This document shows positions 1-10,500 of a stretch of 64,000 nt of DNA, in pieces. The notes under the pieces are model-generated. The model saw only the letters and a list, made by a program, of their open reading frames with translations. It ran no database searches and was not told where the DNA came from. Each line of letters opens with the position of its first letter. The stretch's first letter is position 1. The DNA lies in contig CAYHDJ010000001.1 of assembly GCA_964355565.1 (NCBI GenBank), forward strand, positions 62,001-126,000. The letters run 5' to 3'. Made by a program: the position numbers and the translations under genes. This stretch comes from Azoamicus sp964355565. Its GTDB lineage: Bacteria; Pseudomonadota; Gammaproteobacteria; UBA6186; Azoamicaceae.

Positions 1-2338
1 CGTACTTCCAAGTTTAGATAAATTAACATTTTCCGGAACAGTTCTATCACCAATAAGATGATCAAAATAACTTTCTGCTGAATAAAACCGTTTATTTTTA
101 AAAGAATCTCTAATCTTTGGATCGGGATGTTTATTTATAAAATGATCAATTATTAATTTTTTTGTTTTTCTTGGGTTAAGTCCTAGTATTTCTGATAAAG
201 CAAATTTATCACTAAATCTATTTATTTCATTATTCATAGATTCAAGTATATTATATTTTCCATAAGTATTATTATACAAGTAAAATTATTTATGCGACTT
301 AAAATGTAATTTTCTATGTTTTGATTTTATAATATTTTGCAAGGCGCGATCAGACATATCAATTAATGTGGTTTCTGTTATAATTTTATTATAAATTCTT
401 TCACAAACACTTTTGTTATATTTAGCACTTGTGCCAGAAAATGTTTTTTCAATATCAATACACTCGTATATATCTTTAAACCAACCATCAAATCCATCTC
501 TTATTAATTTAACTGGATCATGCGATTGTCGCATAAGATATGAATCGGAATGTGGAATATAAACGCCTATAGATTCCAATTTAGAATTAAAAAAATTTCT
601 ATGTTCAAGAATTTGTTTAGCTACAACAACAGCTCTTTTATCTAACACTAAGTTACCTTTTTTATTTTTATTTAAAATATTTTCTATAGCATTTAATATA
701 CTTAAATCATTTTCTCCTTTTTTTAAATAATCTGTAAGACCTAATCTACCAAGTTTGTTATAAAATTTACTGGAAACTGACGCGTTTAAACTATATCTTG
801 CTGAATGACACGATTCTAAAAGTCTCTTAAAACCAATATAAGGATTTTTATGTTTTGCTAAAAACTCTATATTCTGCCTAGATTTTGATAATATATTTAT
901 TTTTTCATATGCGCTGTATTTATAAAGATCGGAACAATCATTTAAATGATCACTTAAAGTTTTAAATGCATTGGTGTTGTTTATATATTTTTTTTTATTT
1001 AACTCTCTTTTAAATAACCGACCCAAAAAATTTGGTTTTTTAAAATATTTTTGCGTTGTTTCTATAAATTGACTCATATCTTTTTTTGCAAATGAATGTG
1101 ATAACCCTTTTAAAATATTTGACTTTCTTACTCCTTTGCTTATATGCTGTCTTATTTTTTTTGGTAATTTATTTATTTTTTCTTCGTCATATCTTGTTAA
1201 ATTAATTAAACTTTTTATATCTTTAATAGATTCGGCTTTATATTTAAAATCATACAAATTTAACGAAAAAAAATTCAACCTATCATTTAAATTAGTTTTT
1301 TGATTAAATAGTTTTAAAATATCGTCTGGACTTATATAAATATTTTTAGATAACATTAAGTCGTGCAATTCTTGATATGGTGCAATATTTTTTTAATCTA
1401 ATGAAATGTTGTGATAATAATTGATATTTTTATTTATTTCCTTTTCTACAAGAATAAATTCATTTAATAATTTTTCATCTTGTGAAGAAAATTTAGCCAA
1501 AACTGATTTTTGTTTAGATGTTATTTCATTAATTTACTTTTTAAGTTGACGAGACATATTTTCAAATGTAAAATCTGCATTAATATTTTTTTCTTTTACC
1601 AGTAGCAAAGATCTACGCTGGTCTAAATCTAAAAATTCTTTAACAAGTTCATTTTCACCAACTTTATTATCAAGCGTTTTTAAGCAATTTTGTATATTTC
1701 CAGCAGCGTTGTCTATAGAATTGATATTATGCAATGGGTCTTGAAATAATTTTTCATTATTAATATCTTTTTTAAGTAAAATAGGATCAATATGTATATC
1801 TTTTACTTTATTTTCTTCGATTGCATGCATTACTTTATTTTTGTAAAATTCATCTTCTAAATTAATTGGTTTAAATTTATTAAAAATTTTATCCAAAAAA
1901 AATATACGAGCACCTCCAAATAAAGAAGAATAAGCTATATTTTTTAAATATGAATTTTCTTTGTTATTATAAACAAAATTTGAAATTTGGTCTGGCATTT
2001 CTGTTATTGCCGTGGCCGCGCCGGCGCCGACAGCGCCACCAATAAAAGGATCTATTTTTTTTATTTAGGAATTTTGTTTTACTAAAAGAATTTAGCATAG
2101 AACCGTATGCCAACAAATTTATTGGATCTGCCGATCCTCCAGCCATAACGCCGCTGGCCTCAACAAGAAATTTTATTAAAGAATTTTTATCTTTAGCAGC
2201 ATCAATAAAATAAGCGTATATATTATTTTCTTTTCTTTGATTATTATTTAAAAAAATATAGATGATGCTAGGATTGGAAGTTGTATTGTTTTTATCTGTT
2301 TTAAAATGATATGTTATGATTAGCAGTAAAGTGAGCGG
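1..2338 (-). pseudogene. Decayed phage ejection/structural protein-like gene (partial at window edge)
   Basis: Read on the minus strand, one frame runs from about 2053 to the left edge, broken only by TAA codons at 1534-1536, 1393-1395 and 286-288; coding-like sequence continues across each stop. Upstream of an eight-T run (2055-2062, plus strand) the same protein continues in another frame back to a TAA at 2339-2341. So at least three nonsense codons and one homopolymer frameshift disable it. The longest intact pieces are 286-1368 (about 360 codons) and 1534-1998 (about 154). The joined product has a Gly/Ala-rich patch (MAGGSADPINLL, then GGAVGAGAATA), a segment NIAYSSLFGGARIFF and a motif YIPHSDSYLMRQSHD. 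These recall large internal/ejection proteins of tailed phages, but that is recollection of a pattern and not a search result. CAA to TAA changes fit AT-driven decay. No flanking phage genes are visible. The decay is secure; the family assignment is tentative. Confidence 0.6.
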
Positions 2339-2437
2339 TTATCTTCATGTGATGTAAAATTATATTAACTATTACTTCAACAACTAAAAATTGGGTATAT
2401 AAGGGTAATAGTGGTTTTTTGTATGGTGTTAGGGTTC

Positions 2438-3460
2438 TTATTGTTTAAGATATATATTGATTATTGCTTTTATTACTAGTGCTAATGGTATTGCAAAAAA
2501 AACTCCGTAGATGTTTAATGTCGTGCCAAATATTATAACAGATATCATTATTGATATTGGATGTAGGTTTACAACTTCAGAAAATAATAATGGTACTAGA
2601 ATATTTCCGTCAATTAATTGTATTAATGTGTATATTAAAATTATATATAAAAAATTATTTGATGCCCCAAGATGCACGGCAGATATTAATATTACTGGTA
2701 TGGCTATTATTATTGCACCTATGTATGGTATTATTACCGATATTCCTACCATTATTGCCAAAAGATCAGAGTATGCTATTTTATACATTTTAAAAAGAAT
2801 ATAATTGGCTATAGTGATTATTATAATTTCTATTAATTTTCCTCGTATGTAGTTTTCTATTTGTTTATCTATTGCCGACCATATGGTTTTTAAAAAATTC
2901 ATTTTTTGTGGTGTTATTTTGTAAAACCATTCTGAAATTTTAGCATGGTCTTTTAATAAAAATAACACTAGAATTGGAATTATAAATATGTAGATTATCC
3001 ATTTTGTTATTATAGCTATGGATATCAATGATGCGCTTATTATAGTTTTTCCAATACTTTGAATATATGTTGTTATATTAGAAAAAATAATGTTTGTGTG
3101 TTCTGTTGATAGAATTGATGGATAGTTTTGATATGTTAAAATTTTTATTTTTTGTAAAATTATTGGTATATCATTAAATAAATTAGCTAGTTGTTTAAAT
3201 ATTATTGGAACCAATATTATTAATATTATGGAGAAGCTAGCTAGAAATATTGAGTATGTGATGATGAATGATATATTATTTGAACATCCAATTTTTAATA
3301 AAAGTTTTTTAATGTTATATAAAAAATATGTTATTACTATACTTGTAATTATTGGTAGAAAAAATGAACTTTTTATTAAAATGCATACTGTTAGTAATAG
3401 TAGTGTTAATGATATTGTTTCCTTATTGTTTTTAACTACTGTTTTAATGAAGTTTATCAT
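2438..3460 (-). CDS. AI-2E family transporter (PerM/YdiK-like permease)
   Basis: A 340-residue membrane protein with about eight hydrophobic segments, starting with a pair near residues 15-45. The C-terminal half carries the family hallmarks: a segment PYIGAIIIAIPVILISAVHLG, then a run ending DGNILVPLLFSEVVNLHP and a last helix with GVFFAIPLALVIKAI. The family includes TqsA, PerM and YdiK in E. coli; the substrate is usually unknown, and some members are thought to export small molecules or exchange ions. The ATG overlaps the rpoC stop by four bases (ATGA), so it is probably translated from the tail of the rpoBC message. Length is near the family norm. Family assignment is good; the function cannot be deduced. 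Confidence 0.85.
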   Translation of the reverse strand: MINFIKTVVKNNKETISLTLLLLTVCILIKSSFFLPIITSIVITYFLYNIKKLLLKIGCSNNISFIITYSIFLASFSIILIILVPIIFKQLANLFNDIPIILQKIKILTYQNYPSILSTEHTNIIFSNITTYIQSIGKTIISASLISIAIITKWIIYIFIIPILVLFLLKDHAKISEWFYKITPQKMNFLKTIWSAIDKQIENYIRGKLIEIIIITIANYILFKMYKIAYSDLLAIMVGISVIIPYIGAIIIAIPVILISAVHLGASNNFLYIILIYTLIQLIDGNILVPLLFSEVVNLHPISIMISVIIFGTTLNIYGVFFAIPLALVIKAIINIYLKQ

Positions 3461-6400
3461 GGTTGATTAAGTTTTTGGTAAAAACCTGTACCAGCTGGTA
3501 TTAATTTTCCAACAATTACGTTTTCTTTTAGACCTAATAATTTATCCTTTTTCCCGCTTATGGCTGCATCTGTTAATATTTTTGTAGTTTCCTGAAATGA
3601 TGCTGCAGATATAAAAGATTCAGTTGTTAATGCTGCCTTGGTAATGCCTAAAAGAATTGGTTTGAATATAACTTCTTTTTTATTTTCAGATTTTAGTGTT
3701 TTGTTTATTTTTTCTATTGTTGACATGTTTTCTTGGTCATCTTTTATCATATCGCTATCGCCTGGATCAACAATTATTACTTTTTTAAGCATTTGTTTGA
3801 CTATTATTTCTATATGCCTGTCATCTATTTTTACGCCTTGTAGCCTATATACTTCTTGTACTTCTTTTTTAATTTGGTCAGTTAATTCGTTAATACCTAA
3901 TAGTCTTAAGATATCATGTAAGTTTTGCTCGCCTTCTACTAGTATATCACCTCGCAACACACTTTCATTTTCAAATACGTTTACATTTTTCCATTTTGGA
4001 ATTAAAATTTCATGAAAATTTTCGTTTTCATCTTGTATTAATATTCTGTTTTTATCTCTTGTTTCTTTTCCAAAAAGAACAGTTCCAGATACGTCTGCTA
4101 AAATAGCTGGATTTTTTGGTTTTCTAGCTTCGAATATATCTGCTACCCGTGGCAAGCCTCCAGTTATATCTTTTACTTTTGATGTTTCTTTTGGAATTTT
4201 AGCTATAATGTCACCAATTTTTATTTTTTGGTTATTTTCTACACTTATTATTGTTCCTGGTGATAAAAAGTAGTTAGTTATATTTTTTTCGTTGAGTTCG
4301 GTTAAAATGTTTGTATTAATTATTTCTATGCTTGGTTTTACGTTATTTATATTTTGTTCGCTTTTGTTTGAGTCAAATACTATTAGATTTGATATACCTG
4401 TAGCTTCGTCGAGTTCTTTTTTAAGTGTTATACCTTCTATTAAATTTGAATATTTTATGATGCCATTTGTTTCTGATATTATAGGTATATTATGTGGATC
4501 CCATGTTGCTATTAATTCATTTTTTTGAATTAGCGAATGATTTAATTTATGTATTGTAGCCCCATATGGTATTTTATATTGCTCTAATTCTTTTTTTTCT
4601 TTATCTGTTATGATAATTTTGCCTGATCGTGAGATTGATATGATGTTGTTTGTTTTTTCTTGTGTAATTGTTTTAATATTTTTATATTCTATTATTCCTG
4701 CATTTTTATTTTGAATATTATTTATTAATGTGGTTCTTGATGCTGCTCCGCCTATATGAAATGTTCTCATAGTGAGTTGTGTGCCTGGTTCGCCTATTGA
4801 TTGTGCTGCAATTACGCCTACAGCTTCACCTATACTTATTAGTTTATTTGTTGTTAAGTCTGTTCCATAACATTTAGAACATACTCCATGTTTTAATTTG
4901 CATGTTATAACTGATCTCACTATTATTTTTTTTATATTTAGTTGGTCTATAAGTTCTATATGTTCGTCGTTTAGTAATGTACCTATATTTATTATTATAT
5001 TTCCACTTTTATCTAGAATATTTTCTTGAATTATTCTGCCTTTTATTTTATCTGTTAATTTTTCTACAACATTTCCATCATCAACGACTTCTGTAATAGT
5101 TATGCTGTCGTGTGTTTCACAGTCGTTTTTAGTAATTACAATATCTTGTGCTACATCTACAAGTCTTCTAGTTAAATATCCAGAATTAGCTGTTTTTAGC
5201 GCAGTGTCAGCCAAACCTTTTCTTGCACCGTGTGTTGATATAAAGTATTGCAATATATTTAAGCCTTCTCTGAAGTTGGCTGTTATTGGAGTTTCTATTA
5301 TTGATCCATCAGGCTTTGCCATTAAGCCTCTCATACCTGCTAGCTGTCTTATTTGAGTTATAGAACCTCTAGCGCCTGATTCTGCCATCATGTATATTGG
5401 ATTAAATGAGTCTTCTGTCAATATTTTTCCATCAGAATTTGTTATTTCTTTAATTGATAAATTTTTCATTAATACTTTTGTTATTGAGTCGTTTGCTTTT
5501 GACCATGTGTCAATTATTTGGTTGTATCTGTCTTCTTTATTTATTAGTCCATTGGCATAAGCGTGGTCTATATTTAATATGTGTTCGTCTGTTTTTTTAA
5601 TTATATCATATTTTTCTTTTGGTATGCGTATGTCTTCTATTCCTATTGATATTCCAGATTTTGTTGCGTAGTCAAAACCTATGTTCATTAATTTATCAGT
5701 TAAGATGACTGTGTCTTTTACGCCATTTTTTTTGTAACATATACTTATTAAATTTGAAATTTCCTTTTTTGTCATTAATTTATTTATTAAATCGAAGCTT
5801 AAATTTTCTGGAAGTATTTTACTTAACAGTGCTCTACCGCATGTTGTTTTTATAAATGATTGTTTTACTTGTAAGAGTATGCTTTCATGTAATTTAATTG
5901 TTGAATTTTCAAGCGCTTTTTCTATATCATTGACATTTTTAAAAAATTTAAAATTTTTATCATCGCATTTTTTTTCTTTTGATAAATAATATATTCCTAA
6001 AACTATGTCTTGTGATGGTACTATTGTAGGTTCTCCGTTTGCTGGTGATAATATATTATTTGTTGACATCATTAGTATTTTAGATTCTAATTGCGCTTCT
6101 ATTGTTAATGGAATATGTATAGCCATTTGATCGCCATCGAAGTCAGCGTTAAAGGCTGTACATACTAATGGATGTAGTTGTATTGCCTTGCCATCTATTA
6201 ATATTGGTTCAAAAGCTTGGATACCAAGTCTGTGCAAAGTCGGTGCTCTGTTTAGAAGTACTGGATGTTCGTATACTATTTCATTTAGTATATCCCAAAT
6301 ATTAGATCCTTCTTCTTCAACGAGTTTTTTAGAACTTTTAATTGTGGTTGTTATATTTCGTTTTTTTAATTCGCCGAATATAAAAGGTTTAAATAATTCT

Positions 6401-7521
6401 ATTGCCATTTTTTTAGGTAATCCACATTGATGCAATTTTAGTTTAGGACCTACGACTATCACTGATCTACCAGAATAATCAACTCGTTTTCCTAATAAAT
6501 TTTGCCTAAATCTTCCATGTTTTCCCTTTATCATGTCTGCTAATGATTTTAGTGGTCGTTTGTTTGATCCATTGACTGTTTTTCCTCGGCGACCATTGTC
6601 TATTAAAGCATCTATTGCTTCTTGCAACATTCTCTTTTCATTTTTTATTATTATATTTGGGGCACTTAGGTCAATTAATTTTTTTAATCTATTATTTCTA
6701 TTAATTACACGTCTGTATAAGTCATTTAAATCAGATGATGCAAATCTACCGCCATCTAATGGAACTAGCGGTCTTAGATCTGGTGGTAAAACTGGCAATA
6801 CATTTAGTATCATCCATTCTGGTTTATTATCAGAATTTGCAAATGATTCTAATATTTTCAATCTTTTGGATAATTTTTTAATTTTTATATCTGAGTTTGT
6901 TAGTTTAATTTTTTCTTTTGTATCTTTTATTTCATTGTGTATGTTTAAATTTTTTAACAATGTTTGTATTGCTTCTGCACCAATTTGAATTATGACTTCA
7001 TCGCCATATTGCTTGGATATATTAGTGCTTTCATCTTCAGTTAGTAGGTTACCTTTTTTTAGCAAACTTGTTCCAGGATCTATTATTACATATTGTTCAA
7101 AATATAGAATTTTTTCTACATCTTTTAAGTTTATATCTAATAGTAAACCTATTTTTGATGGTAAAGATTTTAAGAACCATATATGTGCTATCGGTGTAGC
7201 TAATGTTATATTAGCCATTCTACTTCTTCTAACATTAGACGAAGTAACTTCTACACCGCATTTTTCACAAATTATGCCTCTATGTTTTAGTTTTTTATAT
7301 TTTCCACATAAGCATTCATAATCTTTTATTGGACCAAAAATTTTTGCACAAAACAAACCGTCTCTTTCTGGCTTAAATGTTCTGTAATTTATTGTTTCTG
7401 CTTTTTTAATCTCACCATATGATCTTGCTAATATTTGTTCTGGAGAGGCTAGTCCTATTTTAATACAGTTGAAATTTTCTATGTCTGATTTTTTTTTAAT
7501 TATATCTATTATATCTTTCAA
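3457..7521 (-). CDS. rpoC: DNA-directed RNA polymerase subunit beta'
   Basis: The 1354-residue beta' subunit forms half of the RNA polymerase active-site cleft. The catalytic motif NADFDGDQM, whose three Asp residues hold Mg2+, is present near residue 460. The N-terminal zinc ribbon has Cys at residues 70, 72, 85 and 88, and the second zinc site ends in CSKCYG near residue 900. The bridge-helix/trigger-loop region with GARGS and TAN-GYLTRRLVDV is intact. It is about 50 residues shorter than the E. coli protein. It lies 15 bases after rpoB in the usual rpoBC order and its stop overlaps the start of the downstream permease gene. No frameshift or missing catalytic residue is seen. Confidence 0.99.
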   Translation of the reverse strand: MKDIIDIIKKKSDIENFNCIKIGLASPEQILARSYGEIKKAETINYRTFKPERDGLFCAKIFGPIKDYECLCGKYKKLKHRGIICEKCGVEVTSSNVRRSRMANITLATPIAHIWFLKSLPSKIGLLLDINLKDVEKILYFEQYVIIDPGTSLLKKGNLLTEDESTNISKQYGDEVIIQIGAEAIQTLLKNLNIHNEIKDTKEKIKLTNSDIKIKKLSKRLKILESFANSDNKPEWMILNVLPVLPPDLRPLVPLDGGRFASSDLNDLYRRVINRNNRLKKLIDLSAPNIIIKNEKRMLQEAIDALIDNGRRGKTVNGSNKRPLKSLADMIKGKHGRFRQNLLGKRVDYSGRSVIVVGPKLKLHQCGLPKKMAIELFKPFIFGELKKRNITTTIKSSKKLVEEEGSNIWDILNEIVYEHPVLLNRAPTLHRLGIQAFEPILIDGKAIQLHPLVCTAFNADFDGDQMAIHIPLTIEAQLESKILMMSTNNILSPANGEPTIVPSQDIVLGIYYLSKEKKCDDKNFKFFKNVNDIEKALENSTIKLHESILLQVKQSFIKTTCGRALLSKILPENLSFDLINKLMTKKEISNLISICYKKNGVKDTVILTDKLMNIGFDYATKSGISIGIEDIRIPKEKYDIIKKTDEHILNIDHAYANGLINKEDRYNQIIDTWSKANDSITKVLMKNLSIKEITNSDGKILTEDSFNPIYMMAESGARGSITQIRQLAGMRGLMAKPDGSIIETPITANFREGLNILQYFISTHGARKGLADTALKTANSGYLTRRLVDVAQDIVITKNDCETHDSITITEVVDDGNVVEKLTDKIKGRIIQENILDKSGNIIINIGTLLNDEHIELIDQLNIKKIIVRSVITCKLKHGVCSKCYGTDLTTNKLISIGEAVGVIAAQSIGEPGTQLTMRTFHIGGAASRTTLINNIQNKNAGIIEYKNIKTITQEKTNNIISISRSGKIIITDKEKKELEQYKIPYGATIHKLNHSLIQKNELIATWDPHNIPIISETNGIIKYSNLIEGITLKKELDEATGISNLIVFDSNKSEQNINNVKPSIEIINTNILTELNEKNITNYFLSPGTIISVENNQKIKIGDIIAKIPKETSKVKDITGGLPRVADIFEARKPKNPAILADVSGTVLFGKETRDKNRILIQDENENFHEILIPKWKNVNVFENESVLRGDILVEGEQNLHDILRLLGINELTDQIKKEVQEVYRLQGVKIDDRHIEIIVKQMLKKVIIVDPGDSDMIKDDQENMSTIEKINKTLKSENKKEVIFKPILLGITKAALTTESFISAASFQETTKILTDAAISGKKDKLLGLKENVIVGKLIPAGTGFYQKLNQP

Positions 7522-7536
7522 GTTTTTCTCCAGTAG

Positions 7537-10500
7537 TTAATCTTTATCTAACTCTATATTTAATCCAAGTGATAAAATTTCTTTTGATAGGACGTTAAAT
7601 GCTTCTGGTATTCCTGGGTCTGATTGAAAGTTATTGTCTATTACGTTTTTATATATTTTAGTTCTACCTGATATATCGTCGGATTTTATTGTTAACATTT
7701 CTTGTAGTGTATAAGCTGCTCCGTATGCTTCTAATGCCCAAACTTCCATTTCTCCAAATCTTTGTCCTCCAAATTGTGCTTTTCCACCTAACGGCTGCTG
7801 TGAAACTAGGCTGTATGAACCGGTTGACCTTGCATGCATTTTATCATCTATTAAATGATTAAGCTTCATTATATATTGGTATCCGACGGTTACATCGTTA
7901 TCAAATGGTATACTATTTTTTCCGTCATATAATGTTGATTTTCCAGATTTAGGTAAATCTGCCAAATCTAATAAAATTTTAATTTCTTCTTCTTTTATTC
8001 CATCGAAAACTGGAGTTGCTATTGGTATACCATTTTTTAAGTTTTCAATTAATGTATTTAATTCAGAATTTGAAAACATATTTATATTTATGTTGTGGTT
8101 TTTAATATTATATACTTTTTCTATGAATTCTTTTGCTTGATCAAGGGGTAATTTTTTTAGTTTTTCTCCTAATGCTTTTGCTGCCCATCCAAGATGGGTT
8201 TCTAATACTTGACCTACATTCATTCTTGAAGGTACGCCGAGTGGATTTAAGATTAAATCTATTATTTTACCATTTTTAAGGTATGGCATATCTTCTATAG
8301 GCACTATGGTTGATATGACGCCTTTATTTCCATGCCTGCCAGATAGTTTATCCCCTACTTGTATTTTTCTTTTTATAGCAATTGAAACTTTTACCATTTT
8401 AAGTATACCAGGCGGCAAATCGTCTCCACGTTTTATTTTTTCTTCTAATTCTATTAATTTAAGATTATTTTCTTGTACAATTTCATCTAATTGAATGCGT
8501 TTTTTAATAATTTTATTTTTAATATTTTTTTTTTTAATTTTTATATTTTTTATATCTTTTGTTTCAGTGTTAATTATTGAATCTAATGTTAATATTGAAG
8601 AGTGGTTTTTGTTTTTGTTTTCTTTTATTAAATCTTCTAATTCCATAGAAATATCATTTTTAAGAATATCTAATTCATCTGATAAATCTTTTTTAATATT
8701 TTTAATTTTGAAATCTTCAATTTCTAATGATCTTTTGTCTTTTTTTGATGGATCGCGTGTAAATATTTGTACATCTATTACTGTCCCAGTTATGCCTTGT
8801 GGAACTTTAAGTGAAGAATCTTTTACATCTGAGGCTTTTTCACCAAAAATCGCTTGTAATAATTTTTCTTCTGGAGTTAATTGTGATTCGCTTTTTTTTG
8901 TAACTTTTCCTACTAAAACATCACCCGGTGTTACTTTGGTTCCAATATATATTATTCCACACTCATCTAATTTTGCTAGTGATGATGTACTTATGTTTGG
9001 TATATCTGATGTTATTTCTTCTGGCCCAAGTTTGAGGTCTCGTGCTATGCATATTAATTCTTCTATGTGAATGCTCGTTAATTTATTTTCTTTCACTACA
9101 TTTTCTGATATTATTATTGAATCTTCAAAATTAAATCCATTCCATGACATAAAAGCAACAAGAAGATTTTGTCCTAATGCTAAGTCACCTAAATCTGTAG
9201 CTGGGCCATCTGCTATTATATCATGTTTTTTAATTAAATCGTCTTTTTTCACAAGTGGTTTTTGATTTATGCATGTATTTTGATTTGATCTGGCGTATTT
9301 TATTAAATTGTATATGTCAACACCTAGTTCGTTATCAATAATTTCTGATTTATGTGCTTTAATTATTATTCTGGTAGCGTCAACCTTTTCTACTACACCT
9401 GTTCTTTTTGCCATTACTGTAGCCCCTGAATCTAATGCAACAATTTTTTCCATGCCTGTGCCTACTAGTGGTTTTTCTGCTTTTAATAATGGCACAGCTT
9501 GTCGCTGCATATTTGATCCCATTAAAGCCCTGTTTGCGTCATCATGCTCCAAAAAAGGTATTAATGCCGTTGCTACTGATACTATTTGTTTTGGAGAAAT
9601 ATCTATGAATTCCACTTTATCATTAGTTGTTATTATAAACTCATTTTTAAATCTGCATGATATTTGATCGCCGTCTAGAGTCATTGTATTTTTGTTTACT
9701 TTGGCATTTGCTTGAGCTATTATATAATCACTTTCGTCTATGGCAGATAAGTATATTATTTCGTCTGTGATTTTTTTATTGTCAACTTTTATATATGGTG
9801 TTTCTAGAAATCCGTACTCATCAGTTTTTGCATATATAGCTAATGAATTTATTAATCCTATATTTGGACCTTCTGGAGTTTCTATTGGACAGATTCTACC
9901 ATAATGTGTATTATGTACATCTCGCACTTCAAATCCAGCTCGTTCTCTAGTTAATCCACCAGGACCTAATGCTGAGATTCTTCTTTTATGGGTTATTTCT
10001 GATAATGGATTTATTTGATCCATAAATTGTGATAATTGACTTGAGCAAAAAAATTCTCTTATTGTTGAAGCTATTGGTTTAGTATTTATTATTTCGTTTG
10101 GTGATAAATTTTCTTTTTCTGCTAAAGTTAATTTTTCTTTTACTGCTTTTTCTATTTTAGAAAGACCTGTTTTGATTTGATTTTCTATTATTTCTCCAAC
10201 GCTTCTTACTCGTCTATTGCCTAGATGATCTATATCATCTACATGATCTGTGCCTGTTTTTATGCCTATTAATTTTTTTGTTATGTTTATGATATCATTG
10301 TTGCATAAAGTAGTTTCAATGAAGTCAAAGTTATTTAATCTTTTGTTTATTTTCATTCTACCAATCTTTGAAAGATCATATTTTTCATTTGAAAAAAATA
10401 AATTTTCAAAATATTGTTTAATTGATTCACTACCTATAATTTCTCCTGGGCGGATTATTTTATATAATTCTGTTAATGCGTCTGTTTGTTTTGTTATATT

